Shown here: positions 32,181-45,376 of the stretch, one piece after another
How positions within the stretch are numbered: position 1 is the stretch's first letter
How the letters are laid out: every line of letters begins with the position of its first letter
NCBI GenBank assembly: GCA_023374045.1
Contig: CM041778.1
Coordinates: 100,628,839-100,692,838, forward strand
From: Limonium bicolor
Lineage: Eukaryota > Streptophyta > Magnoliopsida > Caryophyllales > Plumbaginaceae
Length of the DNA stretch: 64,000 nt
Direction: 5' to 3'
Notes under the pieces: generated by a model
Databases searched by the model: none
What the model was told of the DNA's origin: nothing
What the model saw: the letters and a program-made list of their open reading frames with translations, nothing else
Position numbers and translations under genes: made by a program

Positions 32181-35100
32181 TGAAATACCCCAAACCTTGG
32201 TATGTTGTTTAAACATTTACTAATAAATTACTAAGACTAAAAAGAGTCTTAGAAACATTAGTAAACAATTTAATGAATAGTAAATACAATTAATTGCCTA
32301 AAAGGCAATAAGGACAAAGTATGCTCTAAGCTTGGAATAACCTTGGTTAAGACTTAATAAACTTACCAAGACCTTATGTATATAATGAATATATTAAATT
32401 AATTACCAAAGAAAACCGAGCTTGAAAACAAGTTAAAACACAAAATGTGCTTAAAGGAGTCATAAAGCACGTTTTTGAAAAATTGTCTTGTAAATGAGTT
32501 TTGAATGGATAAATGTCCATCATTACTCTTTAATTAATATGTGTACTATTTAGTATCACATTTGGAAGTTTAAATTAATGGGAAAGTAAGAATTGCGTTT
32601 CTACGTGTCTTGTTTTAGTGAATAGTAACTAAAATAAGCTAGTTTGTAACTTATGTCAATATAAGTAATTTAATTGATCAATAATGACTAGGTAACCCCT
32701 TATATTTAGATGGGGGCCGGTTTGCATGTGGTGAATCACCACCCGTACTAGCTAATTGAGTAGATAAGTGAGTAATTGAAAAAGCACTATTTGCTTTACA
32801 TAATTAAATATCTTCAAAAGCAACTACAATCATTCATTCTCTCATTCCTCTTGCTGTTTCACGTAGCCATTCCCTTCCTTTCTCTCCTTCACGATCGAAC
32901 AGCACCAGTACCAACATACAACTTCAAATCCTTGTAACTTCTTGCTCACTTGTCCAAATCTAAAACCGAGACCACCGATCTCTTAGTTTCATCAAGCTCT
33001 TCGACTCAGTCCTTTCAAATCTTCAAGAGCTCCATTCTGGTGCCAAGAGGAATCTCCATGGGAAGAGCTTGAGTTCATCTTCTTACGTATTATTATTCTC
33101 CTTTGCTTCAAGGTAAGGAAACTCAAAGAAAAATGGTGTTTCCTCCATGTTTCATGTTAACCAAAGGTAGCTTAAAATTCCTTTGGAAATACTTACGTTG
33201 TCTGTTGAAACTACCTAAAGAGCCAAAGGTAAATGACTTAGAAAATGTTCTCAAAGAGACTAGTAAGGGACATACGTACTGCTGTTTGTATTTGCAGGTG
33301 AAAGGCAAATATATTGTGGAAATTCAGTGTTTAAGATTTAGGTAATTTAAATTGTGCACTATGTTGTTATGTGGTGTATATTTGGTGAAGTTTTGAGTAT
33401 AAGAGTGTACGTAAAATCATTTGGGAAGCTATACTTATGATGGGTGTAAAGAGCTTAAGCAGCAGGACTAGAAAAATTGCAGTACGTCGGTTCTGTAGGT
33501 TGGGTCCGGGACCTAGGTCATGGGTTATGTCCCGGACCATATGTCAAAAAAATGCCGTGAGTTTTTCATAGTTTTAGGTCCGGGACTTGGGTCATGTACA
33601 AGGACCCGGACCAACCTTCTTAAATTACCGAGAGTTTGTTTGCCTAGAATGGTCCGGGACTTAGGACCTAGGTGAAGTCCCGGACCACCCCATTAAAACA
33701 CCCCGAGAATTTTGTTAAGTATAGGTCCGGGACCTTAGATGGGAACCAAGTCCCGGACCACTTTTAAAGGTTAGTTTAAGGTATGAAAATGATGCCTAAT
33801 GATGGGGATTGATGGATAATGATGTTATACGGTTGTATAAGACATGTTAGGTGAGTTGTAATGACAATTTGGTGGGTGAAAAGTTAAGGTAAAATGGAAG
33901 AGTAAAACAAGTTTAAAATGCAAAGGTATTTAACTAGTTAACGGGGTTGAATCATGGTCTTTCGACGTTACACAAACGTATTACCCCAATGTTAATGAAG
34001 GTAACTTTAATGTACCAGTTGTTCGAGAGTTGTTCGAGGAACGTAAGTGGACATGGTAGAGTGGACTCCGGGCGACAGGTATGGTTTTCTTGCAACCTGT
34101 GTCCTACCGGATTACACCGGCTTGTATGTCAATGTGTTTTTTTGTGTGTTTTGCCACCTTGTAAGATAAAACATGAAATGAGTTTATAGTAATTCATTTA
34201 TGTGGCGAATCTGGCCTCCGATACCGTTTAACCTCAAATGAGTGTTAAACCTTAACTAACTAGAACTAGGAACACATGAGAGATCGGTATTCGGTGTTAA
34301 CGACCCAAACCTTGGGAACGTTCTAACCACGGCTATGCGTGAGTTAGTTGTGTATGGTTATTGTTTGTAGGTGTGTGAACCTCCCTTGCATGTTTAACAC
34401 GGTTGTGATACCGAATGGTGTGTGGATGTGATAGGTTCCATAATGGAGCTCTAACTACTTACTTATAAGTATGTATGTACTAATGGGGGGTGAGGAGTCC
34501 GGTCATGTTCCGGCCACGTGTGTGATGGACGGGAGTCGATGTCATACCCGGTTCGACTCTCTTGGTGTATGTTATGATTGTTTACTCATTGGGTTTCCAA
34601 TCTTCCCTTTAGCTTAACCAAAGCTATATTACTGACTCACGTCGGGCCACAGGGGCATACAATGGTTGTACTTGTGTTTGTGTGGTGTGTTCGGGTCACC
34701 AAATCCGATCCACCTTTAGGAAGGTTACTCGCCCGACAATAAGGACGGTAGCGAGTGTTGTGTAACGAGCTTAGTACGAGGTTGGCTACAATCTCCAGGC
34801 TCATAATGGATATTAACTATGGTGGAAGGGTCCAAGTGTGAACCATATTGTGGTGTTGTGTGTTAATGTTGTCATGGACTAAGGATGTGAACTCCGGTTA
34901 ATAATAGGAGGTGTTCAAGGATAATTTGATTGATGGGTAAATGTCGTCTGTTAAGGAAGTACTCCGTTAAGAGAGAGCCACTCTAGGGTTAAAGGAAACA
35001 ATGTTGATTTGTTATGTGTGGATGTGTGGACGTGTTGGTTGTTTGTTGAGCCCTGTAGTTGGGTGTATGCAATGTGTTGTGTGTTTATGGTTTACATGCA

Positions 35101-35595
35101 GGATTTAAATATAATCAACAGCATGCTAAGACGACAAATAGTTGTGCGTGGCCCGGTAGCATGCGGGCTGCGGGATTACCATACCAGCAAAGGTGCTGAG
35201 CCCCTTGGGGGCCACCCTTTTCTCCTTTTTCTATTTCAGGTACAAGGAGCTGGAAGCCGTTCGAGAGTAGGACGGGGTAGATGTTTGTACATGGGTAGTC
35301 ATGTAAATTGAGCAAGTGTTGTAGGCGTAGTAAGACCGAAATTGTTGTCGGCATTAGTTTGTAAATACTCGGTACAGTTGAAAGTATATGTAAAATTGTT
35401 GGAAATGGAATAAGGGTTGTATTGTGTAGTTGCTCGGGGATCTAGTCCATCAGACCGATACAATGTGTATGTATAGCCTTGTTAGCCACGTGGGTGGTTA
35501 ACGGCGTGTAACACCATTGAGATATGTAATGTAATGGGTCGAGATTTCCGATGCAGTTCGTTGTGGTGTGTACGGAGGCAGTTGGGGGTGTTACA
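32181..35595 (+). repeat. Element D 3' LTR
   Basis: It is nearly identical to 23745-27166. Hairpins lie at 33503-33538, 33577-33612, 33651-33686 and 33724-33759, the donor-like site at 33113 and the acceptor module at 35200-35239. Confidence 0.95.
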
Positions 35596-35600
35596 TAAAC
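35596..35600. repeat. Target site duplication TAAAC of element D (right copy)
   Basis: Identical to 23740-23744. Confidence 0.95.
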
Positions 35601-37317
35601 TCCTAGAACTTCACATTTATTACCTAAATTTCAACATAGGTTCTCCTAGAACATTACTAAACCAAAACACATTGTTTTTACCAACAAACAACCAAGAACA
35701 CTAAAAATCCATCAAGCACTTATTATACACAAAATCCACTCATAAAGCACTACATCACAATATAGTGCATAATTTAAATTGCATGGCACTTAGGCCCTTA
35801 AATGACATGGCTCTTAGGCCCTTAAGATGCATAAATCATAAACACTGAATTTCCACAATGTATTTGCCTTTAACCTGCAAATACACTCAACAACACATAT
35901 GCCTTTTACTATGCTCTTGGGAACACTTTACTAAGTCATTCACCATTTGCTCTTTAGGTAGTTTTAACAAGCATTATAATCTCATTTCTCCTAAGGCATT
36001 AAACAACATTAGGTTAGTAGATTTACCTCTTTTGCAAATAGCTTCTTTCTTGTTTCCTTTAAAAACCGGTAATGGTATTTGATTCTTTGACAAGTTCTAA
36101 ACAATATACAAACATTATAATGAGTATTTAAGCTATAAGCTCCATCTCATTGTAAACCCTAATTTTACATTGTTTCAAAAACATTAATGTAGTTGTTTTA
36201 CCTTGCTCTTTGAAGAGAGTTTGAATATCTAGCAAGAGAGGACTCCACCTAGTCCATGAAGAGTTGGAATGAAGCTAGAACAAGGTCACACAAAGAGCTC
36301 CTTCAATATGTATTTTCGGGTACCACAAAAACATGAAGGAAATGGAGTTTTTATTTGAGATTCCTTACCTAGAAGTAAAGGAGAGTAACAATATGTAAAA
36401 ATGCAAGCTCAAGCTCCTTCAATGGTGGAACTCCTTGGCACCGAAATGGTGGTCTTGAAGTTTTGAGAAGATAGAAATGAAGAGCTTGATGAGAGGAAGA
36501 GATTGGTGGTGTTTGTTTTTTATTTGGACAAGTGAGCTAGATTTTACAAGAGATCAAAGATGGAAATGGTGATAAGTACTATTCCAAACCGTGAGAGAAT
36601 GAAGAAGAGAGGTTGAAGAGAGTGTTTGGGACCGTGGGAAATGAAGGAAAGAAATGAGAGAATGAGATAGAATTTGCTTTTGAAGATATTTATACTTAAT
36701 AAAGTAAAAAAAGTACTTAAGTAGTCTTATTTATTTTCTTAACAAGCTAACAAAGGTGTGTTCACCAACCTTAAAAACCGGCCCCAAATAGTAGTATGAG
36801 GGTAGTATAGTCTTTATTTGTCAATTTAATTACTTATACAACATATGTTACAAAATAACTTATAAAAATCACTATTCATGAAAACAAGGCACATAGAAGT
36901 GAAATTTTTGATTTCCCATTGATATAGACATCCAAATGTGATATTATATACACATATATATTTAAGAGTAATGATGGACATCTAGCCACTCAAAACTCAT
37001 TTACAAGACAATTTTTCAAAAATGTGCTTTAAGACTCCTTAAAGCACATTTTGTGTTTAAACTTGTTTCAAGCTTGGTTTTCTTTGGTAATTGATTTAAT
37101 ATGTTCATTAGTGTATAAATGAGGTCTTGGTAAGTTCATTAGGTCTTAACCAAGTTTATCCCAAGCTTAGAGCACATTTTGGCTCTTATTGACTTTAAAG
37201 CACATTTGTGTTTTCTTTTTGTTTAAATTTGTTTACTAATGTTTCTAAGACTCTTTTTAGTCTTAATACACCATATTCAAGTGTTTTAAACAATATATTA
37301 AGGTTTGGGGTATTTCA
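35601..37317 (-). repeat. Element C 5' LTR, distal part
   Basis: This continues the LTR cut at 23744 and matches 13506-15241. It includes the TATA box (36687-36694), a donor-like site (36363-36368) and the LTR start TGAAATACCCC at 37317 on the minus strand. Confidence 0.93.
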
Positions 37318-37322
37318 ATTTA
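37318..37322. repeat. Target site duplication ATTTA of element C (right copy)
   Basis: Identical to 11280-11284. Confidence 0.9.
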
Positions 37323-37942
37323 TGTTATATTTATTTTAATTGTTATTTTTTTTGTAACATGAGTGAAAGTAATATGAAAAGGATTAGAGAAGATTCATAA
37401 TTAAATTAGCTCGTTAAATAACCTCTCAATCTTCCTCATAATAACCTATGTATCATTTAATGTAATAGTATATATTACATGTTACACCGATTTTTATTGT
37501 ATAATTTACTCCTTTTAAATTATCACCTTAATTTAGAATTTCATGTTACGTTTGATAAATCTTTTTAGACTATGTATTTATTTTTTTTAAATATAATTGA
37601 GGTTCATTGAAACCTTAATTCATGTAAATATTTACTTAATCCATTTTTGCAACATGTTAACCTTATATAATTAGACCTTAATTATTTTTATAATTATTAG
37701 GGATATTTCAACTATGATTTTATATTGACTTTTATGATCCAAATCAATGTTCCATATATTTGTAAAATTTTTATAATATAATTGGAGTGTCTCAAAATTT
37801 TCCCCAAGATTTATTGACTTATAAATCTTATTATTAAATTCATAATACCTTATAAAAATTTAGTTTTTAATATTATTTTTTTTAGGGTTCAATAAAGGAA
37901 ATCTCCTAAATTAATTTAGATTAATTTATGGGGTATTTCAGT

Positions 37943-37977
37943 CTACCCCCCTTAAAAGAAACTTCGTCTCGAAGTTT
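37943..37977 (-). promoter_or_regulatory. Element B 3' polypurine tract with hairpin
   Basis: On the minus strand the arms AAACTTCG and CGAAGTTT (37959-37977) precede cttttaagggggggtag beside the LTR end at 37940. Confidence 0.85.
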
Positions 37978-38294
37978 AACACCTACTAATAGCTACTCAC
38001 ACCGCTTCAGGTGTGTTGGAGAATTTCCAGGATGTTCATCTAATAATAATTCCAAACATAATTCCATACCAATCCATACCAAATGTAATTTCTCCCACAA
38101 TGTATTTCCATCCGTTTACATTTCTAAATTCCACTCAAGATTACTCAACATCAAACCAAACCAAGATATTGCATAGATAGAAACCAAGAATCACACCATG
38201 TATAAATCAAGTACATACATACACCTCTCAATCACTCTACTAATAAAACAAAAAGGGCATAATCTGGATGAGGTGACGAAGGAAGAATATGCAC

Positions 38295-38335
38295 TACCCC
38301 TCCCCCTTAAAAGAGCTAAGGTACGCCCTCGTACC
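38295..38335 (-). promoter_or_regulatory. Element B upstream polypurine tract with hairpin
   Basis: The arms GGTACG and CGTACC (38320-38335) precede a purine tract of the form cttttaagggggaggggta. It lies about 340 bp before the 3' tract and shortly after the pol stop, as in C. Confidence 0.65.
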
Positions 38336-38378
38336 GCTACTAACGAGAACCCATAGAAGGAAAGAATACAGGGAAATA

Positions 38379-38453
38379 TCATGTGAATAGGTGTGGGTTC
38401 TTCACTCTCATGGAGTCCTCAGTCTCCCAAGTAGCGTCCTCAACCCCATAATT
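38379..38453 (-). pseudogene. End of pol with chromodomain-like motif (element B fragment)
   Basis: The last 24 codons and a TGA read GVEDATWE and a final HLFT, matching the C ending (VEEATWE, PSLFT) residue for residue in spacing. Upstream the pol sequence stops being recognisable at about 38453-38460, so the rest of B has been deleted or displaced. This shows that B was a coding Tekay-like element. Confidence 0.75.
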
Positions 38454-38460
38454 TAGGTAA

Positions 38461-39729
38461 GTAGTTCAATCCTAAAACAACATCTAGTTATTAGGTTGAG
38501 TAAACAACTTAGTAAATTTTAAGCACAACTAAATTATTGAGTAATGCTAGTACCAGGTATGCGTGTGAATCTATATAATATTTAATGGTCTAGTACTAGG
38601 TAATGTTGGTTATTTCAGGTTGGAGGTTGTTGTAGTGGCTTAGTTACCATTTAAGCTAAAGGTTGAAGGAGTGTGTATATCTTTGTATTATTGATTAAAC
38701 ATGTATGATTATTAAAATGTTAGTTAATGATGAACTATACAGTTTATAATATAACTAACTATATCTTTAAGAAATAATATTTTTTGTGTAATGAATTACC
38801 TCTCAACATGGGTTAGGTGGGTGTTTATCTATACTTTATTTAATAGTATGGTAATGTCAAATGTTCCAGGCTGAAGTTTATCGTGGTTTGTTAGTTACCA
38901 TTCAAGGCAAAGAATAACATACTACTCTTAAGTTGTAATATAATTGACTATATATTCCCGATTGAATAGGATTATCAAGATATTAGTTAGTGACAAAATA
39001 CACTGATTATATTATAACTAACTATTTGTTTAAGAAATAATAATTCATGTGAAATACACTATTACCAACTTATGTTATGATACTCCATTGAAAACCTCTC
39101 TAGTTTAGTGTAATTTTCAAAGTAACTATGTAATGTATAATGAATTACACCTTTTTTTAATCAAGTTTTAGGAAGTTTCAAGGATCATCCAACATTGACA
39201 TGGCTAGTGCCAAAGTTGAACTACCTCTCAACCCCATTTTGTGTCCAGTATCCCTTGATCTGGCCAGGACCAAGTTCAACCTTCCTCCAGGTTTACCAAA
39301 TTCATAAAGCGTCAAATACATACTTACCAAATAACCATTACTAAGTATATGCATGGTAGTAACTATTAAACCATATACCCAGATATACTTGCACGAATCT
39401 CTAGTTACTTCTTCTTAGCATTTCGATAAGTAGTATTCCCAAAACATATAATTTAATCCGCCCATTTGATTTCTAACAATTTGGATCTCTAATCTTTCAC
39501 TTTCAACTATTTATTCTATAAACCAATTTCCAAATCCCCTTATAAAATCCTAAAGTTTTAACTTTACTCTCAATGAACATAATCCATCAACAACTAAGTT
39601 TTGATCCTGAAACCTGTGGGTTATGGATCCATCACCAATCCATTATCTTTTAATTCTTTTCCTATGGATTTTCTAACTTTTAGGTTATCTCGCATATTTG
39701 ATCCTAAATAATAAATTACACACCTTTTA
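38461..39729. other. Unassigned AT-rich stretch with a diverged 250-bp duplication
   Basis: Two related units lie at about 38564-38819 and 38820-39080. They share ttagttaccatt, attataactaact and taagaaataat at about the same spacing. Short exon-like pieces after tttcag or ttccag occur in both, but no protein is recognised. The bases before E (tttta, 39725-39729) are its candidate target duplication. Confidence 0.5.
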
Positions 39730-42700
39730 TGAAATACCCCAAATTAATAAAGCATGGATTAAATATTTAATCACATTAATTAAGGCCTAAACATGCCGCA
39801 AAAGTCAACTGAGAACAATAATGGTCAACACAAATCAAGATGTTGCACCCTTTGACTGTTAAGGGTAAACAAATACCCAAATGAACTACTTAGGACCTAA
39901 AAATTTGTCCTAAGAATATTAACACATTACTAAACATATTAAAGTCGTTGGACAACACTCCAACACTAAGAACAAGCACTTTCATGCTACAAGGTCAAAT
40001 AGAGCAAAAAGGTGCTCTAAGAAACCTTAAAGGCCTAATGACCTTTAAATGATATAAAATTGAGTTACATGATCAAATATCATGTAAGGTACACAACAAG
40101 ACCGTTGTCAAAAAAACCAAGCTCAGAAAACCAGGCAACACAAAATGTGCGCTAAAACTCCTCAAAGCACGTTTTTGTGAAATTGTCTTTTAAATTGGTT
40201 TTAAATGAGCTAAAAGGTTATAAATACCTTTAAATATAATAAAATATCATATTATATGATATTAGGAATTTAATTCCAGAAATTTATGAATTTTTACAAA
40301 ATTAATATTAAAATATTAAAAACCCTAATGTGGGGCCCGTTTGGGTCAACATTGACTAAGTTGGTCAATGTTGACCATTGACCACGAAATGGACTACATA
40401 AAATCAGATAAATAAGTCTCTTAACAGACCAAGAGACAAGTCCCATGTGACAATTAAATATAGTCCTTTACTTTAGCATAAAATAACAAAAAAGACATAC
40501 TTTACCTTATAAAACAAAAAAGGTGGGCTCCACTTACCTTTCCCATGTGAGCCAGCTGATTTGGAGCCTCCAATTGCTCCTCTTTTCCCTTGCATTTCGT
40601 GGCTCCATCTAGGAACAAGACAAGGAGAGTGACTCACCTTACATTAAATGAATTAAAGTAACATATTTACTCCATTTTCAATCAAAATTTGAATCAATCA
40701 AGCCCTATCTTTCTCTTATCTTCAACGGCTGCCCCCTCCTCTTGTCTCCACTGATTGAGCTTCAATTATCCAACTCCAATCAGCATTGATGAGTCATCAA
40801 ACCAATAATGACCTACATTATTCAAAAAAGTGCTTTAAGGCAATAATAGGTCATTCCCCTTCATTCCTTCCTCTTCAGCCGAGATGGCTCATCCCTTGAG
40901 CTCTCTTTGGCTCCCCTACACCGTAGGTAAGGTTCCCAAGCACCATTGATGAGATCTCAAGCTCTAGGTAAGCTCTTAAGGCATAAAAATGCACATTTTC
41001 TTCATCTTTCTTTCCTTTTTCGATTGATCTACACTCCAACCTTTTCTATACATCTATGTAGAGTGTTTTGGAGGTTAAAGGAAGGTTCAATCTCGTTCAT
41101 AACCAGATCTAAGGAGGAAAGTTCAAGTCTTGACCATTTAAGGTAAAAATGAGCTTTAAGCTCATACCTTTTGATTCCCTTCAAGTTCGGCTGTGAAACT
41201 TTGGTCATAGCCTCATCTTCTTCTCCTTTTCATGCAGAATCTGTTGGTTAGCCATTTGGATCAAGGGTGGCCGAGATCCAAAGGAAATACCCTCTTTTAA
41301 GGCATCTTTCCAAGGTAAAACCTAATAACAAGGTAGCTTATTGAGATCTAGCTATTTCCTATGTCAATATGGTGGATCTAACACCTTGTGGTGTGTTTGA
41401 TTCAGGTCAAAACCATCTTGAACTCTCCTTGCACTCTTAAGGTAATTTTTACCTTGAATCTTACATTAAATTACTTCTTATGGTTAGATCTTGCTTGGAG
41501 ACTAACTAGGCCTTGTTTTCTGTTTGAAAACTTGTAAAACAAGCTGTGGAGAATTTCTACTTAAGGTGGCCGAACCAAGCAAGGATTACCTAAGCTAAAT
41601 CAAGGTACAAATCACTTAAACATTAACTTTGCTAAGTTAATGTGTTCTTAAACTACTCCTAATTAAATTGTCGTGAGTGAAGGGTAAAATAAGGTCTTGA
41701 TTGACCTTAAAATGTTTAAGGAATGGTTTAATAAATTTTATAACTAATTAAACAAGCATAATTGTCAAATTTAAGACATTATGTGGAAGTTTGGTAATTA
41801 AATGGAAAGTGTGTGGTGAGGCCGAGAATTAAGGGTATATTTTGGGACATTTATGTGTAATTTATTTTGTGAGCAAATGTTTGTAATAAGGCCATGTATT
41901 TTAGGCCATTTTATTTATGCATTTACAAGCTTTTATTTAAGTTTAAGTAGTATAAATGCATTACCGAATTGAAAAGGGGTTTTAGGTGTAATTAAAGTAA
42001 ATTTGGGGGCTATATAATAATTAAGCCAAAAATTAGAGGTTAAAAGGAGTTAAAATAAAGTTTATAAGATTTTATAAAGTTTTGGGGTTAAATGGTGAAT
42101 TTTAGAAAGTTTGGGTACTAAACCGTAATTATTAAGGAATTGGTGGTCAAGGAAATATTAAGGTGGTCAACCTTGACCATATGCTAGGTTTTGACCAAAC
42201 TAGATAAGTTAAATAACTTATTTAAGGTTTTATAATAAGATAAGTATTTTATGGTAATATTTTTATAACATATGTGGTAAATATGTTATTACCAAAAATA
42301 AAGGGTGTACAATGGTATTTTAAACACCCATGGGCTATTAGGAATTTTTAGGAATTTATTGAGTTGTTTTTGGAATTAAAATAAACTATATATGTATAAT
42401 ATATAGTTATTATGTCATCATGACACTTTGGAGAAAAATAGATGGTGGAATGGTAAATACCAAGAGTATATGGGTTAATAAGGATATTTATAACCCTTTG
42501 GTAAAATTTGGAGATTTTTAGAATTGTATAAGAGTATTTAATAAGATATGTGTATAATATATGGTTTAAGGATATTATAAAACTATATGTTATAAATAGG
42601 GCCAAATGGCAATTATAAAACAGCACAAGGGCTGTTCGGAATTTACAAAAATAACCATAAGTTATGCTCTTTTATAAGTTAGAAATGTTATATTAAATGG

Positions 42701-45372
42701 AATATATAACATGTTATGATTTAAGGGGTGATTTTGTAAATTAAGGAAACTATGGTTCATGGAAAAGAATAAGATTTTCTTATGGTGCCTAAGAGGCAAT
42801 AATAAATAGTTTTGTATAAAAACTATAGGTTATGAGTTAAAGGAAATAAAAATATCATATCAAATGATATTAGCATTTTTGTATAACATTACATAATGTC
42901 ATGTGGTGAAAAAGGGAATTTAAATAAATTCAGGGGCTATACGAATTAATAAGAGTTGGGAAATGAATTTTAGACTATGGTCTACAATGTCATAAATGTT
43001 ATGACAATTATATGGTATTAAGGTGGTTTAATGGAATTAGTGTAAGGAAGGGTACTCACATAAAATAATGTGACAAACTATAAATAAATGGGATTTATAA
43101 GCTAAGGTGTTTATGGAATAAACCTTAGGAGTTGTATTTATACAACATAAAATGTTACATGTTAGGATAATAATCTTAATATAAGTTGTATAATGTAATA
43201 CAACTAATGGAATAATCATCTAATAAAAGATGATAAAATGTAACATAAAATATAAGAGTTTATGAAACTCATGAGAATTACCTACGTGGTAAAAATATAT
43301 ACATACACAAGAATAATGTATATAAGGTGGATAAATATATTTTGGTTGAAAACCATATGATTTAATGGTGGTGGTTATTTAAAAAAAAAATATAGTTACG
43401 AACTATAAGTTATGAATTTTAGAATGCAATTTAATACAAGAATTGCCTGCATACACGCAACTATAGGTTACATACCTAAACTAGATGTGGATAAGATTAA
43501 AAGAAATATAAGGAATTAAACTTAACAGTTGAAATAGTTTTGACGTACGCGTTTTAAGTAACGAAGCCGACTGTTTTAGAGAAACCCGTAACAAATGACT
43601 GTAGAAAACAGGGGTGAACTGTCGGGGTTACTTATAATTCGGAAATACCGGATGTAGTTAGTCATGGAGACTGACTTATAGTTTTATTACCGTTTAGAGT
43701 ATACTGATGACAAGGACGCTTAACGAGCTAACGGACTACACGGAGCGTAGGATCTTGCTGATTCATACTCCACCGTAATACAGTCAGGGTGAACGGTATG
43801 TAAAGGGGTTTGATCCGAGTTGTCCTAAGGTTGCTCCTTGGGCTCGGATTTGGTTGATATTATTTGTATGTTGTTATATGTCTCGGATTGTCTCTGAGGG
43901 CTTCCTCAGTTCAGACTTCTGTGTGATCTGTGATAAGATTGTTTGTCTGAACGTGATAATTAATATGCATGAATTGTATATTTATAGCTGCTTATTATTT
44001 ACTGTTGTTGAGTTAACAGTATTGGTTCGTATATATGAACCTATATATAAAACGAACTAGCGGCTATGGTGCTATCTTATATGAAACATAAGGAACGTCA
44101 GAAAAACGTTGTAGCACTAAGAAATAAAGATATACATATTATCTGAGACTTTTATACGGAGCATTGGCCTTTCTATAGGCCGCTCTTGTATCTAGCACTG
44201 GATCCCGAGTTTACAGACTCCGGATTGGACTAATGACCTTAGTCTGCTGTGTTAGAAAATTTGGTAATGTGATGCGATGGTATAATTAATTAATTAATGG
44301 AATGGAAGTAAAGCCAAGAGGATGTGGCTCTTGGTGCGCGCTGTGATCACAAAAACGATACCAGGATGTCCGCGTACGGGTCCGTAAGTATCAAGAAAAT
44401 TTCCCGTGAGCTAGAATGGCTCGTTGGTCAGAGACTCTACCGTTAGAGTGGCTACTGCCGTGGGTGACCCGCCATAATATATGGGTAACTAGAGACATGT
44501 CGTTTTAACGAGACATTGTCACTAGGTATAACTGAACAACTAAAACAATTGAGACTTATACAGTGGCGAACAATACTATGGACGAGACTTGATACTTGTT
44601 TATTAATCTCGTTATTTCGCTTTGTTGTTCATTGGTTATACTTGTGGTTATTTTATTGTGTGTTGATGGTTGGATGGAGCCTACCAGGCTAAGGTGAATT
44701 AAATAAGAAAACTGTACGCTACGGCGAATGTACATTGTACATTACATCGTTATTACTCGATACGTTCGATATATAAATGTTGTATGGAATATTAAATGAA
44801 TGTTTGGATATTTGGACGGATGGTTGAATGTTATGGATATTTGGATGGATGGTTGGATTTATTATGCATGTTTATTACAGTATTGAATATATCTGTAAAA
44901 TGGTAAAGCATGTAACCAATCTAATAACAAGATGGTTAAAATGACAAGTGACCATAGGGTCCAGGCCCGGCATACTCAGCGTCTATCGCTGATACTACAC
45001 TCATGCAGGTTGTTGATCATTGTCGGAGCTGAAGAGCAGAGGAACAGGGTAATTGGAGATGTGGTATTGTAATGAAGATGGTGTATGGTCTTATGGTAAG
45101 GTTAAGTATTTTTCAGGATTGGGTAGATGCTCACTTGCGATGTTTATGGTTGATGGACTTAGTGTGATGTATAGGAGTTTCTCGTCATCACTGCGGTTAG
45201 CAGTTTATTGTATTGGAAGTTGGATGTAGTTTGGCTGCGTTGCTCGCATGGGCGAGTAACGGCCGGTGACACCCGAGTGAGTTTTGTAATGGTTATTTGT
45301 TTTTCCGCTGCCAGACGTTTTATTTATTGCTACGTGAGAGATTATATCGTGATTATGGAGAGGGGTGTTACA
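39730..45372 (+). repeat. Element E LTR 1 (5.6 kb)
   Basis: It starts TGAAATACCCCAAATT and ends GGGGTGTTACA. Splice-donor-like sites are tag|gtaagg (40926) and tag|gtaagc (40969). The module with CAGCG/CGCTG hairpin (44977-44991) and tgcag|g (AG 45007-45008) stands near the end. A short tandem of ggatatttgga-type repeats lies at about 44813-44867. It lacks the 73-bp hairpin array of the other families. Frames in the LTR are not believable genes. Confidence 0.92.
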
Positions 45373-45376
45373 AAAG

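Larger units (their letters stand above)
23745..35595 (+). mobile_element. Element D: LARD-type non-autonomous LTR retrotransposon
   Basis: It is complete: LTRs of 3422 bp (23745-27166) and 3415 bp (32181-35595), a primer binding site, two polypurine modules and TAAAC duplications. The 5.0-kb interior has no recognisable gag or pol. The LTRs are nearly identical by eye (for example ggttcggg against ggtccggg in the first hairpin), so it is the youngest complete insertion here. It shares LTR ends and primer binding site with C, so C-like proteins could have moved it. Confidence 0.92.
11285..37317 (-). mobile_element. Element C: Tekay/Del-like Ty3/gypsy element carrying an AlkB gene
   Basis: It is flanked by ATTTA duplications. 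On the minus strand it runs 5' LTR (37317-35601 and 23744-21509, interrupted by D), primer binding site, gag, AlkB, protease, reverse transcriptase, RNase H, integrase, chromodomain-like tail, two polypurine modules and 3' LTR (15241-11285). Without D it is about 14.2 kb: LTRs of 3953 and 3957 bp and a 6.27-kb interior. The pol order (integrase after RNase H), the pol ending and the long LTRs point to the chromovirus Tekay/Del group. gag and pol carry several frameshifts and stops, so it is not active as it stands. The AlkB frame is intact. Confidence 0.93.
6243..37940 (-). repeat. Element B 3' LTR, interrupted (6243-11284 and 37323-37940)
   Basis: When the C insertion and one copy of ATTTA are removed, the LTR is about 5.66 kb, close to the 5.6 kb of element E. 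On the minus strand it starts TGAAATACCCC and ends GGGCGTTACA. The part at about 7800-10540 is very AT-rich with no believable gene. 10540-11284 holds pyrimidine-rich leader-like sequence with a repeated ttcattctcttcacatc motif (minus strand). The acceptor hairpin is at 6487-6527 and a 47-bp repeat at 6881-7023. Confidence 0.75.
6243..38453 (-). mobile_element. Element B: old Ty3/gypsy element, split by element C
   Basis: An LTR end (TGTAACGCCCC) begins at 6243. The other LTR end (GGGGTATTTCA) lies at 37940, on the far side of element C, and both are in minus-strand orientation. Beyond it are the 3' polypurine module, an upstream polypurine module and the last codons of a pol with chromodomain-like ending. 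The rest of the internal region is missing after about 38453. C entered the LTR with a 5-bp duplication, so B is older than C. Confidence 0.8.
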
